DNA of 64,000 nucleotides from an uncultured Tenacibaculum sp. (GCF_947499065.1 NZ_CANMMT010000004.1:124001-188000); one strand, 5' to 3'; shown: positions 25,742 through 34,448, counted from the first letter of the stretch. Numbers and translations are program-made. The notes: a model not told the origin generated them from the sequence alone.

Positions 25742-26872
25742 ATGCAATTTGATTTAAAAACAAAAGATCCAAAAAGTAAAGCCCGCGCAGGTGTTGTTAC
25801 AACAGATCACGGAACAATAGAAACTCCTATATTCATGCCAGTAGGTACGGTAGGAACAGTAAAAGGAGTTCATCAATCAGAATTAAAAAATGAAATTAAC
25901 CCTGATATTATTTTAGGGAATACATATCACTTATACTTACGACCTAAATTAGAAACATTAGAAGCCGCTGGAGGTTTACATAAGTTTATGAATTGGGATC
26001 GAAATATTCTAACAGATAGTGGAGGGTATCAAGTATATTCACTTTCTGGAAGAAGAAAAATTAATGAAGAAGGAGTTAAATTTAAAAGTCATATTGATGG
26101 TTCAATGCACTTTTTTACTCCAGAAAATGTAATGGAAACCCAGCGTACCATTGGAGCTGATATTATTATGGCTTTTGATGAGTGTACACCTTATCCATGT
26201 GATTATAACTATGCAAAACGTTCAATGCATATGACACATAGGTGGTTAAAGCGTTGTGTAAATCATTTAGAAAAATTACCTTATAAATACGGATACGAGC
26301 AAACACTTTTTCCAATTGTTCAAGGAAGTACTTATAAAGATTTAAGAAAACAATCAGCAGAGTTTATAGCTTCTGTGGAAGCAGATGGAAATGCAATTGG
26401 AGGACTTTCTGTAGGAGAACCAGCAGAGGAACTATATGCAATGACAGAGATTGTAACAGAAATCTTACCAGAAGATAAACCACGTTACTTAATGGGGGTT
26501 GGAACTCCAATTAATATTTTAGAAAATATTGCTTTAGGAGTAGATATGTTCGATTGTGTAATGCCAACTCGTAATGCACGTAACGGAATGTTGTTTACGG
26601 CTCATGGTACTATCAACATAAAGAATAAGAAGTGGGAAAACGACTTTTCTCCAATAGATGAAATGGGGATTACTTACGTAGATACAATGTATTCAAAAGC
26701 CTATTTACGTCATTTATTTGCAGCAAAAGAAATGTTAGGAAAACAAATAGCTTCTATCCATAATTTAGGATTCTATTTGTGGTTAACTAGAGAAGCTAGA
26801 AAGCATATTTTAGCAGGAGACTTTGCTGAGTGGAAAGATAAAATGGTAAAACAAATGGATAAGCGTTTATAA
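25742..26872 (+). CDS. tgt: Queuine tRNA-ribosyltransferase (Tgt), without the usual zinc cysteines
   Basis: Exchanges guanine 34 of GUN-anticodon tRNAs for preQ1 in queuosine synthesis. The 376-residue protein has TDSGGYQVYS (Asp92, general acid/base region), GGLSVGEP, MGVGTPINIL and GVDMFDCVMPTRNARNG, which carries the nucleophilic Asp. Canonical bacterial Tgt has a CxCxxC...H zinc site near the C-terminus; here that stretch reads IDEMGITYVDTMYSKAY (305-321), with no Cys, though His340 (ASIHNL) is kept. I chose ATG 25742 over the in-frame TTG at 25733, which overlaps the promoter box. It probably forms an operon with the permease 15 bases downstream; queE, from the same pathway, lies 3 kb away. 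Confidence 0.93.
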   Translation: MQFDLKTKDPKSKARAGVVTTDHGTIETPIFMPVGTVGTVKGVHQSELKNEINPDIILGNTYHLYLRPKLETLEAAGGLHKFMNWDRNILTDSGGYQVYSLSGRRKINEEGVKFKSHIDGSMHFFTPENVMETQRTIGADIIMAFDECTPYPCDYNYAKRSMHMTHRWLKRCVNHLEKLPYKYGYEQTLFPIVQGSTYKDLRKQSAEFIASVEADGNAIGGLSVGEPAEELYAMTEIVTEILPEDKPRYLMGVGTPINILENIALGVDMFDCVMPTRNARNGMLFTAHGTINIKNKKWENDFSPIDEMGITYVDTMYSKAYLRHLFAAKEMLGKQIASIHNLGFYLWLTREARKHILAGDFAEWKDKMVKQMDKRL

Positions 26873-26887
26873 AACTAGGTAAAGCTT

Positions 26888-27973
26888 TTGAAAAAACTTG
26901 ATTGGTACATATTAAAACGATACTTAGTAACTTTTCTTTTTACGTTACTAATATTAATTCCTATTGCAGTAGCTATAGATATTGCAGAGAAAATTGATAA
27001 GTTTTTACAACATGAAAATCTAACCTTTTTTCAGGTTGTTGACGATTATTATGTAAACTTTATTATTTATTATGCCAATACATTCATGCCTTTGGCATTA
27101 TTCATAGCAGTAATTTTATTTACTTCAAGATTAGCTAATAATACAGAAATTGTAGCTATTAATGGAGCACAAATATCATTTACACGCTTTTTATATCCAT
27201 ATTTTATAGGAGCTACTATTGTATGTATTATAGCACTATTAATGAATCACTTTTTTGTACCATCAAGTAGTAAAACAAGAAAAGCCTTTGAAAAAGAATA
27301 TTTAAAGAAAAAAAGATATGTAGATACTACTGTACGAGAATTTAGTTTACAGCTGAATGATAGTACTTATGTTTTTGCTCAAAGTTTCGATTTAAAAAGA
27401 AATTCAGGCTATTATTTTTCTACAGAGATTTATGATGGAATTCAGTTAAAAGAAAAGCTAACAGCAGAAAATATTAATTGGATAGAGAAAGATAGCATAT
27501 TTAAGTTATACAGATGGAAAAAGAGGAAGATATATAAAGATCGAGATAGTATATTTTCAGGAAATAGTTTAGATACTGCATTTGCTTTTACTCCAAAGGA
27601 CTTTAATTATAAAAATGTAATGGCTCAAGAAATGGGGTCACCAGAGCTTATAAAATTTATAGAAATTTCTAAGAAAAGAGGTATTAAAAATTTAAATGCC
27701 TACTTAGTTGAATTATACAAACGTACTAGCTTACCTATAGCAAGTTATATCCTATCTTTAATAGCAGTAGCTTTAGCTCATAAGAAACGTAGAGGAGGTA
27801 TAGGTTTAAATTTAGCATTAGGTATATCAATAATGTTTGCTTATGTATTCTTTTTAAAAGTAGCTGAAGTTTTAGGAGCAGTAGCAGGAGCCAATGCCTT
27901 GTTAAATGTTTGGATTCCTAATATTGTTTTTGGTTTGTATGCTATCTATTTATACTTAAATGCAAGGAAATAA
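26888..27973 (+). CDS. LptF/LptG-family lipopolysaccharide export permease
   Basis: Inner-membrane permease of the Lpt ABC system that extracts LPS toward the outer membrane. The 361-residue protein begins KKLDWYILKRYLVTF, the classic LptF/G start. Three hydrophobic segments follow (about 12-32, 57-78, 98-120), then a large periplasmic beta domain (about 125-270), and three C-terminal membrane segments with RTSLPIASYILSLIAVALA. No in-frame ATG exists near the N-terminus, so a TTG at 26888 is the likely start. It is 15 bases after tgt and overlaps the next gene by 14 bases. Which of LptF or LptG it is cannot be told here. Confidence 0.9.
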   Translation: MKKLDWYILKRYLVTFLFTLLILIPIAVAIDIAEKIDKFLQHENLTFFQVVDDYYVNFIIYYANTFMPLALFIAVILFTSRLANNTEIVAINGAQISFTRFLYPYFIGATIVCIIALLMNHFFVPSSSKTRKAFEKEYLKKKRYVDTTVREFSLQLNDSTYVFAQSFDLKRNSGYYFSTEIYDGIQLKEKLTAENINWIEKDSIFKLYRWKKRKIYKDRDSIFSGNSLDTAFAFTPKDFNYKNVMAQEMGSPELIKFIEISKKRGIKNLNAYLVELYKRTSLPIASYILSLIAVALAHKKRRGGIGLNLALGISIMFAYVFFLKVAEVLGAVAGANALLNVWIPNIVFGLYAIYLYLNARK

Positions 27974-28859
27974 ACTTAAAAACTACCTCCACTTACATTT
28001 TATTGTCTTTATTTGGGGGTTTACAGCAATTTTAGGAGCTTTAATATCTATTGATGCAGTTCCATTAGTTTGGTATAGAATGTTATTAGCTGTGGGCTTT
28101 ATAGCTGTTTATTTTTTGATGCGAAAGATATCATTTAAAGTTGATAAAAAAGCTTTACTAAAATTTGCAATCTCTGGTGTTATTATCGCAGTACATTGGA
28201 TAACTTTTTTTAAAGCAATAAAAGTATCAAACGTTTCAGTTGCTTTAGTAACTATGAGTACGGGAGCTTTTTTCGCTTCGTTGATAGAACCGTTCTTTTT
28301 CAAAAGAAAAATAAAATCAATTGAAATTCTACTAGGATTATTAGTAATCGTAGGATTATACATTATTTTTAATTTTGAAAGTCAATATACATTAGGAATT
28401 GTTTATGCATTGATATCAGCTTTTTTATCAGCCTTGTTTGCTGTTTTAAATGGCTTGTTTATAAAGAAACACAATGCAAATGTTATATCCTTTTATCAGT
28501 TATTATTTGGAGTTTTAGGAGTAACCTTATATTTATTAGTAACACAAAAGTTTTCGATGGAGTTCTTTACTCTATCTACAAATGATTGGCTGTATTTAAT
28601 GATTTTAAGTAGTATTTGTACTGCATATGCATTTATAGCTTCTGTACAAGTAATGAAGTATTTAACTCCATATACGGTAATGTTAACAATTAACTTAGAA
28701 CCAATTTATGCAATTATATTAGCATTAATTGTGTTTGGAGAAAAAGAACAAATGAATACAGAGTTTTATTATGGAGCATTAATAGTGTTACTGGTAGTAT
28801 TACTTAATGGAGTTCTTAAGAATTCAGCATCGATAAAAAAGAAAATTAGAAAAAAATAG
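27960..28859 (+). CDS. EamA-family (DMT superfamily) transporter
   Basis: A 299-residue polytopic inner-membrane protein with about ten hydrophobic segments arranged as two EamA repeats. Typical landmarks are FIVFIWGFTAILGALIS in the first helix, PLVWYRMLLA, VSVALVTMSTGAFFASL and, in the second repeat, YTVMLTINLEPIYAIILALI. DMT transporters move amino acids, sugars or other metabolites; nothing here shows the substrate. The ATG overlaps the end of the LptF/G gene by 14 bases, so the two are translationally coupled. A bulged hairpin with a T-run follows. Confidence 0.88.
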   Translation: MQGNKLKNYLHLHFIVFIWGFTAILGALISIDAVPLVWYRMLLAVGFIAVYFLMRKISFKVDKKALLKFAISGVIIAVHWITFFKAIKVSNVSVALVTMSTGAFFASLIEPFFFKRKIKSIEILLGLLVIVGLYIIFNFESQYTLGIVYALISAFLSALFAVLNGLFIKKHNANVISFYQLLFGVLGVTLYLLVTQKFSMEFFTLSTNDWLYLMILSSICTAYAFIASVQVMKYLTPYTVMLTINLEPIYAIILALIVFGEKEQMNTEFYYGALIVLLVVLLNGVLKNSASIKKKIRKK

Positions 28860-28866
28860 AATTTTT

Positions 28867-28900
28867 AAAAAAAGTACCAAGGTAAACTGTACATTTTTTT
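28867..28900 (+). terminator. Probable terminator after the EamA transporter
   Basis: A-run plus GTAC (28867-28877) pairs with GTAC (28889-28892) and a T7 run (28894-28900), with one bulged A and an 11-base loop. The accA promoter follows at once. Confidence 0.5.
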
Positions 28901-28902
28901 AG

Positions 28903-28910
28903 TATGTTTG
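28903..28910 (+). promoter_or_regulatory. -7 promoter box of accA
   Basis: TATGTTTG matches TAnnTTTG exactly, giving a leader of about 45 bases before the accA ATG. There is no clear -33 TTG. Confidence 0.55.
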
Positions 28911-28959
28911 CCTTTACAAACGACTAACTATAAAAATAGAAAATCAAACTATATACACA

Positions 28960-29913
28960 ATGGAATATTTAGATTTTGAAATGCCAATAAAAGAACTAGA
29001 GGATCAATTGGCAAAATGTTTTGATATAGGAAAAGAAAGCGACGTAGACGTAACAGAAACTTGCAAGAAAATTGAGCAAAAATTAGAAAAAGCAAGAAAA
29101 GATATATATAAAAACTTAACTCCATGGCAACGTGTACAATTATCACGTCACCCAAATAGACCTTATACATTAGATTATATCAAGGCCATTTGTGGAGATT
29201 CTTTTATGGAATTACACGGAGATCGTAGCGTAAAAGATGATAAGGCTATGATTGGTGGTTTAGGAAAAATAGGCGATCAGTCGTTTATGTTCATAGGTCA
29301 ACAAAAAGGATACAACACTAAAACACGTCAATATCGTAATTTTGGTATGGCTAATCCAGAAGGATACCGTAAAGCTTTACGTTTAATGCGCATGGCAGAA
29401 AAATTTGGTATTCCTGTAGTTACCTTATTAGATACACCAGGAGCTTATCCAGGATTAGAGGCAGAAGAGCGTGGACAAGGTGAAGCTATTGCTCGTAATA
29501 TTTTAGAAATGACTCGTTTAAAAACTCCTATTATTACCATAGTTATTGGTGAAGGAGCTTCTGGAGGAGCATTAGGAATTGGAGTAGGTGATAAAGTATA
29601 CATGATGGAAAATACATGGTATACAGTGATTTCACCAGAATCATGTTCATCTATTTTATGGCGTAGCTGGGAGTATAAAGAACAAGCAGCTGAAGCTTTA
29701 AAATTAACAGGAGAAGATATGAAGAAGTTAAAGTTAATTGACGGAATCATTGAAGAACCAATCGGAGGAGCACATACAGATAGAGAAGGAGCATTTAAAG
29801 CAGTACAAGAGCAAATTTTAAAAGCTTTTGCTGAGTTGAAAGATTTAAATGATGTAGATTTAGTAGCTCAACGTATGGACAAATATGCAAATATGGGAGT
29901 TTACAAAGAATAA
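28960..29913 (+). CDS. accA: Acetyl-CoA carboxylase carboxyltransferase subunit alpha
   Basis: Transfers the carboxyl group from biotin carrier protein to acetyl-CoA to make malonyl-CoA, the first step of fatty acid synthesis; it works as a complex with AccD. The 317-residue protein has the usual length and motifs: [12 protein letters not shown] at the N-terminus, ARHP-type [48 protein letters not shown] and [15 protein letters not shown] (oxyanion-hole glycines), then [11 protein letters not shown]. It has its own promoter and terminator, so it is probably monocistronic. Confidence 0.97.
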   Translation: MEYLDFEMPIKELEDQLAKCFDIGKESDVDVTETCKKIEQKLEKARKDIYKNLTPWQRVQLSRHPNRPYTLDYIKAICGDSFMELHGDRSVKDDKAMIGGLGKIGDQSFMFIGQQKGYNTKTRQYRNFGMANPEGYRKALRLMRMAEKFGIPVVTLLDTPGAYPGLEAEERGQGEAIARNILEMTRLKTPIITIVIGEGASGGALGIGVGDKVYMMENTWYTVISPESCSSILWRSWEYKEQAAEALKLTGEDMKKLKLIDGIIEEPIGGAHTDREGAFKAVQEQILKAFAELKDLNDVDLVAQRMDKYANMGVYKE

Positions 29914-29936
29914 TAGAACTTCTTGAAATTTATAAT

Positions 29937-29971
29937 AAAAACTCGCTTCAATACTATTGTAGCGAGTTTTT
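29937..29971 (+). terminator. Terminator of accA
   Basis: An 11-bp stem (AAAAACTCGCT at 29937-29947 with 29961-29971) with further pairing inside the loop and a trailing T-run. Confidence 0.9.
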
Positions 29972-30011
29972 TATTTTCTGTGAAAAGATAATTTATAAAT
30001 TCTTCTATAAT

Positions 30012-30040
30012 AAAAAAGCAACCAGTTTGGTTGCTTTTTT
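30012..30040. terminator. Bidirectional terminator, mainly for queE
   Basis: A 13-bp stem (AAAAAAGCAACCA, 30012-30024, with 30028-30040) and a three-base loop, flanked by A and T runs. It lies one base beyond the queE stop and backs up the accA terminator. Confidence 0.9.
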
Positions 30041-30041
30041 A

Positions 30042-30671
30042 TTAAGGTATATTTAAATATTTATGAGTTTGTAAAGAAACACGCCACTTAGGGTTATTCA
30101 TTACATAATCTACTATTAAAGGTGTCATTTTTTCTTTTTTACTCCATTCAGGTTGTAAAAAAAGCTGACATTTCTTACCTACCTTTTCAGCTTGTTCTTC
30201 AGCAAATTTAAAATCACTTTTATTGTGAATAATCATTTTTAATTCATCTGCCTCTTTATAACATCTCTTTGTAGGTAGCTTTGTTTTTTTAGGAGACAAG
30301 CAAAACCAATCCCATTGTCCAGAAAAATCATAAGCTCCAGAAGTTTCAATATGAGTTTTCATTCCTTTATCCTGAAGTTCTTTAGTAATATAATCTAAAC
30401 TCCACATTAAAGGCTCACCACCTGTAATAACAACAGTTTTAGCATATTTTTTAGCATTCTCTACAATAATGTCGGTTTTTGTTGGAGGATGAAGTTTAGC
30501 ATTCCAACTTTCTTTAACATCACACCAATGACAACCAACATCACAACCACCAATTCTAATAAAATAAGCAGCAGTTCCTGTATGAGAACCTTCTCCTTGT
30601 ATTGTATAAAATTCTTCCATTAAAGGAAGCATTTCACCTTTGTCAATTAACTCTTGCGTCTTTAAATCCAT
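30042..30671 (-). CDS. queE: 7-carboxy-7-deazaguanine synthase (QueE)
   Basis: Radical SAM enzyme that contracts 6-carboxytetrahydropterin to 7-carboxy-7-deazaguanine, en route to preQ1 and queuosine. The 209-residue protein has FYTIQGEGSHTG at the start of the fold and the cluster-binding CDVGCHWC (Cys43, Cys47, Cys50). It also has TGGEPLM, which contacts SAM, and HIETSG. The first ATG gives an N-terminal MDLKTQELIDKGEMLP that overlaps the upstream RidA-like gene by 29 bases; the overlap suggests coupled translation. The other queuosine gene seen here is tgt. Confidence 0.93.
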   Translation of the reverse strand: MDLKTQELIDKGEMLPLMEEFYTIQGEGSHTGTAAYFIRIGGCDVGCHWCDVKESWNAKLHPPTKTDIIVENAKKYAKTVVITGGEPLMWSLDYITKELQDKGMKTHIETSGAYDFSGQWDWFCLSPKKTKLPTKRCYKEADELKMIIHNKSDFKFAEEQAEKVGKKCQLFLQPEWSKKEKMTPLIVDYVMNNPKWRVSLQTHKYLNIP

Positions 30672-31122
30672 CTACTTTTACAGCTATTACGTCAATTTCA
30701 ATCTTTGCACCTACTAATAAATCGGCTGCAAAGGTAGTTCTTGCAGGCTTATTTTTAGGAAAATATTTACGAAAAATTGCATTAAAGTCGTTAAAATCAT
30801 TAATATCTGCTAAAATTACAGTGCATTTTACTACATGTTCAAGGTCAGAACCATGAAGTTCCAATACATTTTTAATATTTTCTAAGGTTTGAACAGTTTG
30901 TTTGGAGATACCACCTTCAGCCAACTTATTAGATTCAGGATTAATACCAACTTGACCTGCTAAATATAAAGTATTACCAGCTTGAACAGCATCAGAGAAA
31001 GGAGCATTTTTCTTACGCTCTAATTTCGATTTATAAAAGACTAAATCAGCTTTTTTTTCAGAGTTATTACAAGAAATAAATAATGAAAATAGTATACAAT
31101 AAATAAAATAATAAGACTTCAT
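30643..31122 (-). CDS. RidA-family protein made as a lipoprotein
   Basis: RidA proteins are usually cytosolic imine/enamine deaminases. This 159-residue version has a lipoprotein signal (lipobox LFISC, Cys18), so it should be membrane-anchored outside the cytoplasm. The RidA fold is clear: DAVQAGNTLYLAGQVGI, TVQTLENIKNVLELHG, VKCTVILADINDF and KPARTTFAADLL, whose Arg is the carboxylate-binding residue of active RidA. It lies directly upstream of queE and overlaps it by 29 bases. A role in the periplasm is inferred from the signal only. Confidence 0.88.
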   Translation of the reverse strand: MKSYYFIYCILFSLFISCNNSEKKADLVFYKSKLERKKNAPFSDAVQAGNTLYLAGQVGINPESNKLAEGGISKQTVQTLENIKNVLELHGSDLEHVVKCTVILADINDFNDFNAIFRKYFPKNKPARTTFAADLLVGAKIEIDVIAVKVDGFKDARVN

Positions 31123-31191
31123 AATTAGTTGTTTAACTAGGGTTTATGGTAAAGTTAACAAAATACTTAACAAATAAGAGTTAACGAGTTT

Positions 31192-31220
31192 TTGAAATGC
31201 TAATTTTAATAGTATTTTTA
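31192..31220 (+). promoter_or_regulatory. Promoter of the HerA-like ATPase gene
   Basis: TTG at 31192-31194 and TATTTTTA at 31213-31220 are separated by 18 bases, fitting the Bacteroidota -33/-7 arrangement with one mismatch in the -7 box. It lies between two candidate start codons and favours the downstream one. Confidence 0.5.
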
Positions 31221-31238
31221 TCGAAATTTTACAAAATA

Positions 31239-32762
31239 ATGGGCAATAAAGAAACTTTTTTTGATTACATAAACGAAGGTTATAAATGTAAAGGCGACTT
31301 TATTACATTAGGAGCTGGTATGCTGGGGGAAGAAACAGTAACCAATGCTTTGGTTAATATTCCTTTAAAAACTTTAAACCGTCACGGATTAATTGCAGGA
31401 GCAACAGGTACTGGTAAGACGAAAACTTTACAAGTACTGGCAGAAAATATGTCGGAAAAAGGTATTCCAGTTTTATTAATGGATGTTAAAGGTGATTTAA
31501 GTGGATTAGCACAGCCTAGCCCAGGACATGTAAAAATAGATGAGCGACACGAAAAAATAGGTATCCCTTTTAATGCAACAAAATTTCCAATCGAAATTTT
31601 ATCAATCTCTGAACAAGAAGGAGTACGTTTAAGAGCAACTGTTTCTGAATTTGGTCCGGTTTTATTATCTAGAATATTAGATTTAACTGAGACACAGTCT
31701 GGAATTGTAGCAATTATTTTTAAGTATTGTGACGATAACCAATTACCTTTATTAGATTTAAAAGACTTTAAGAAAATACTTCAATTTATAACTAATGAAG
31801 GGAAAAAAGAAATTCAAGAAGAATATGGACGAATTTCTACTGCTAGTACTGGAGCTATTTTAAGAAAAATAGTAGAAATTGAACAACAAGGAGGAAACCT
31901 TTTCTTTGGAGAGAAGTCTTTTGATATTGGCGATTTAACTAGAATTGATGAAAATGGTAGAGGAGTAATTTCTGTTTTACGATTAACGGATATTCAAGAC
32001 AGGCCTAAGTTATTTTCAACTTTTATGTTACAGTTACTTGCTGAAGTATATGAAACATTTCCAGAGCAAGGTGATAGCGGTAGACCAGAATTGATAATTT
32101 TTATAGATGAAGCACATTTGGTATTTGATGAGGCATCTAAGGCATTATTAAGCCAAATAGAAAGTATCGTTAAATTAATTAGATCGAAAGGAGTAGGATT
32201 GTATTTTGTAACGCAAAATCCTAAAGATGTACCAGAAGATGTTTTGGCACAGTTAGGAATGAAAGTACAACATGCTTTAAGAGCTTTTACTGCTAAAGAT
32301 AGAAAAGCGATTAAATTAGCGGCAGAAAACTATCCAGATTCAGAATATTACGATACCAAAGAGGTATTAACTCAATTAGGAATTGGTGAAGCTTTAGTTT
32401 CAGTATTAAATGAAAAAGGAATACCAACCCCTTTAGCAAGAACAATGTTGCGTGCACCTATGAGTAGAATGGATGTGCTTACGGAGAAAGAAATTAAACA
32501 AGTTATAGATAACTCTAAGTTAGTTCCAAAGTACAATGAGACACTTGATAGAGAAAGTGCTTATGAAATGCTAAATGAAAAGATTGAAGAGATAAATAAG
32601 GAGAAAACAGAGGAAGCTAGAAGAAAGGAAGAAGAAAAAACAAGAAATAGATCCAGATCAACAGGAGCTAGAAGTACAAGACAAAACCCAATAGTAAAAG
32701 TATTAACTAGTGCTACGTTTATAAGAAGCGTATTTGGGATATTAAAAAAAGTATTGAAGTAG
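31239..32762 (+). CDS. HerA-like/DUF853 P-loop ATPase
   Basis: A 507-residue ATPase of the FtsK-HerA superfamily (DUF853, YjgR type). Walker A is GATGTGKTKTL, Walker B is LIIFIDEAHLVF, and LYFVTQNPKDVPEDVLAQLG is the sensor/arginine-finger region typical of the family. The C-terminal part is charged and Glu/Lys/Arg-rich (INKEKTEEARRKEEEKTR) before a hydrophobic end. Its cellular role is unknown; HerA relatives pump or remodel DNA, but YjgR-type proteins have no settled function. I chose ATG 31239 (MGNKETFFDYINEGY) because the upstream in-frame ATG at 31197 would put the promoter inside the coding region and adds a hydrophobic stretch unlike the family. Confidence 0.87.
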   Translation: MGNKETFFDYINEGYKCKGDFITLGAGMLGEETVTNALVNIPLKTLNRHGLIAGATGTGKTKTLQVLAENMSEKGIPVLLMDVKGDLSGLAQPSPGHVKIDERHEKIGIPFNATKFPIEILSISEQEGVRLRATVSEFGPVLLSRILDLTETQSGIVAIIFKYCDDNQLPLLDLKDFKKILQFITNEGKKEIQEEYGRISTASTGAILRKIVEIEQQGGNLFFGEKSFDIGDLTRIDENGRGVISVLRLTDIQDRPKLFSTFMLQLLAEVYETFPEQGDSGRPELIIFIDEAHLVFDEASKALLSQIESIVKLIRSKGVGLYFVTQNPKDVPEDVLAQLGMKVQHALRAFTAKDRKAIKLAAENYPDSEYYDTKEVLTQLGIGEALVSVLNEKGIPTPLARTMLRAPMSRMDVLTEKEIKQVIDNSKLVPKYNETLDRESAYEMLNEKIEEINKEKTEEARRKEEEKTRNRSRSTGARSTRQNPIVKVLTSATFIRSVFGILKKVLK

Positions 32763-32805
32763 AAAACAAATAATAAAATTAGACGTTTTAATAAAAAAGA
32801 AACAA

Positions 32806-33366
32806 ATGAAGAACCAGATCAAACCACTTATCATCGCTTTAATGTCAATACTATTTATTCAATGTGGAAATAGTAAATATGATATTTCAAAAGGTAAAGT
32901 AGGTAAGTTAACAACAAAAACTACAATGCAGGAAGTTGAGAAAATTTTTGAAAATGATTCTGTAGTAAAAGTATTGAGTGAAGGAGCAAAGGGAAATAAT
33001 ATGTTTAATGAAGATGATAAGTATATGGTTTATGAAAAAGGAGGAAAACATTTATTAACTATTATCCCTCAAGAGCAATTAGATTCAACTTCAACAATCA
33101 AAAGTATAGAGTTTTTTGATAGTAGATTTAAAACAAAATCAGGTTTAAATATTAGTTCAACTTTTCAAGAAATAAATGCTAATAATACTGTAAATAAAGT
33201 AGAATCGTCACTTTCTTCAGCAACATTGTTTATAGACGATTTAAACGCGACAATAGCTATAGATAAAGAAGATTTAGGTTTAAAAGAATTTAGTATCCAA
33301 AAGGTAACAAAAGAACAAATACCAGATTTGGCAAAAATAAAATCATTTACAATTTGGTTTAATTAA
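32806..33366 (+). CDS. Lipoprotein of unknown function
   Basis: I do not recognise a family. The 186-residue protein has a lipoprotein signal with lipobox LFIQCGN (Cys at about residue 20), so it is anchored in the envelope. After the signal is ISKGKVGKLTTKTTMQEVEK, which recalls short helix-turn motifs in small periplasmic lipoproteins. The rest alternates beta-rich stretches (KHLLTIIP, SATLFIDDLNATIAI) and ends with SFTIWFN. It lies 43 bases after the HerA-like ATPase on the same strand, probably in the same transcript, and is followed by a strong terminator. Confidence 0.8.
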   Translation: MKNQIKPLIIALMSILFIQCGNSKYDISKGKVGKLTTKTTMQEVEKIFENDSVVKVLSEGAKGNNMFNEDDKYMVYEKGGKHLLTIIPQEQLDSTSTIKSIEFFDSRFKTKSGLNISSTFQEINANNTVNKVESSLSSATLFIDDLNATIAIDKEDLGLKEFSIQKVTKEQIPDLAKIKSFTIWFN

Positions 33367-33374
33367 AAGAAACT

Positions 33375-33403
33375 AAAAACCGAGACAAATTGTCTCGGTT
33401 TTT
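33375..33403 (+). terminator. Terminator after the unknown lipoprotein
   Basis: A 12-bp stem (AAAAACCGAGAC, 33375-33386, with 33392-33403), loop AAATT, followed by a T-run. An in-frame TTG at 33390 that would lengthen the next gene lies inside it. Confidence 0.9.
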
Positions 33404-33416
33404 TTATTTTTATAAA

Positions 33417-33785
33417 ATGAGTAAAAAATACACGATTCAAAAAAGTCCATTTGTAGTACCAACAACAGATGGTAAATTAATAGAAGAGCATTTTGGTAAT
33501 GCTTCAGATCATAATTCAAAAGTAAGTATAGCACATATGATTGCGCCTCCTGGATGGAGTGAGCCTTTTCAAACTCCAGAATTTGAAGAGTATACATATA
33601 TAATAAAAGGAAAGAAACAATTTAATATAGATGGAGATATTATTGTGTTAAGCGCAGGAGAATCTATTAAAATTGAAAAAAACGTTCGTATTCAATATTC
33701 TAATCCTTTTGAAGAAGCATGCGAATATTTGGCTGTCTGTTTACCAGCGTTTTCTATTGATTTAGTAAATAGAGAGAGTGATTAA
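33417..33785 (+). CDS. Small cupin-fold protein
   Basis: A 122-residue single-domain cupin. The first cupin motif is recognisable around PPGWSEPFQTPEFEEYTYII (conserved Gly/Pro and Glu, but few His), followed by KGKKQF and the second motif LSAGESIKIEKNVRIQY. Metal binding is uncertain because the usual HxH is not visible. The substrate is unknown. Start: ATG 33417, just after the terminator's T-run. Its stop codon overlaps the stop of the converging response-regulator gene by three bases (the genes share 33782-33785), leaving no room for a separate terminator. Confidence 0.82.
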   Translation: MSKKYTIQKSPFVVPTTDGKLIEEHFGNASDHNSKVSIAHMIAPPGWSEPFQTPEFEEYTYIIKGKKQFNIDGDIIVLSAGESIKIEKNVRIQYSNPFEEACEYLAVCLPAFSIDLVNRESD

Positions 33786-34423
33786 AACCGATACTTTTTA
33801 TCAATAGCATATTTAACTAATTCATTACCGCCTTTTAAATTAAGTTTACGGATCATATTTTTCCTGTGAGTGTCAACTGTAGTTTTAGCTATAAATAATG
33901 CTTCAGCGATCTCCTTAGAGGTATTTCCGTTAGCAATTAGTTGTAATATTTCCTTTTCTCTATTTGATAAAACAATTTTTTCAGATTTACCTATGGTAAC
34001 ATTTTCATTTATGTAATCATTCATAAAGTTAAAAGCTACATTAGGATCAAAAAAAGTTTCACCATTAGCTACAGTAACAATAGCTTTGGAAAGCATTTTG
34101 ATTCCAGAATTTTTAAGTAAATATCCAGAAGCACCTGAATCTAACATCTGTTTAATAGCTTCTGGTTGATCAAACATGGTTAAAGCAAGTATGTTGATGT
34201 GAGGAAATCTTTCCTTTATTAACTTAGTTGCTTTTATTCCATCCATCCTTGGCATTCGAATATCAGTAATTACTAATCTGGGTTGTTTTAAACTAACGAG
34301 TTTTACTAAATCTTCTCCATTATTGACGGTGCCAATAATATGGATGTTTTCGTCATATTCAAAAAAAGATTTAACTCCATCTATCAGCATTTGATGGTCT
34401 TCAGCCATAGCAATAGTTATCAT
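33782..34423 (-). CDS. LuxR/NarL-family response regulator
   Basis: Transcription factor of a two-component system. The receiver domain (1-120) has acidic pocket Glu8-Asp9, phospho-acceptor Asp54 (VITDIRMP), Thr82 and Lys104 (YLLKN). The LuxR-type HTH follows at about 152-200 (LSNREKEILQLIANGNTSKEIAEAL...TTVDTHRKN). All residues for phosphorylation are present. It lies 63 bases downstream of the histidine-kinase gene and probably pairs with it; it also has its own -7 box. NarL-type regulators bind 7-2-7 inverted heptamers, and two such sites occur at 37096-37135. Confidence 0.95.
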   Translation of the reverse strand: MITIAMAEDHQMLIDGVKSFFEYDENIHIIGTVNNGEDLVKLVSLKQPRLVITDIRMPRMDGIKATKLIKERFPHINILALTMFDQPEAIKQMLDSGASGYLLKNSGIKMLSKAIVTVANGETFFDPNVAFNFMNDYINENVTIGKSEKIVLSNREKEILQLIANGNTSKEIAEALFIAKTTVDTHRKNMIRKLNLKGGNELVKYAIDKKYRF

Positions 34424-34440
34424 ATTCTATGTGTTTTTAC

Positions 34441-34448
34441 CAAAGATA
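34441..34448 (-). promoter_or_regulatory. -7 box before the response-regulator gene
   Basis: Minus-strand TATCTTTG, an exact TAnnTTTG match, 18 bases before the ATG. It suggests the regulator can be transcribed separately from the kinase. Confidence 0.5.

Noticed and set aside
31197..31238. Upstream ATG for the HerA-like ATPase
   Set aside because: It adds a short hydrophobic stretch not expected in the family, and a promoter box sits between it and the downstream ATG.
33390..33416. Extended start of the cupin gene at a TTG
   Set aside because: The TTG is inside the hairpin stem of a strong terminator; the ATG at 33417 gives the family-like N-terminus.
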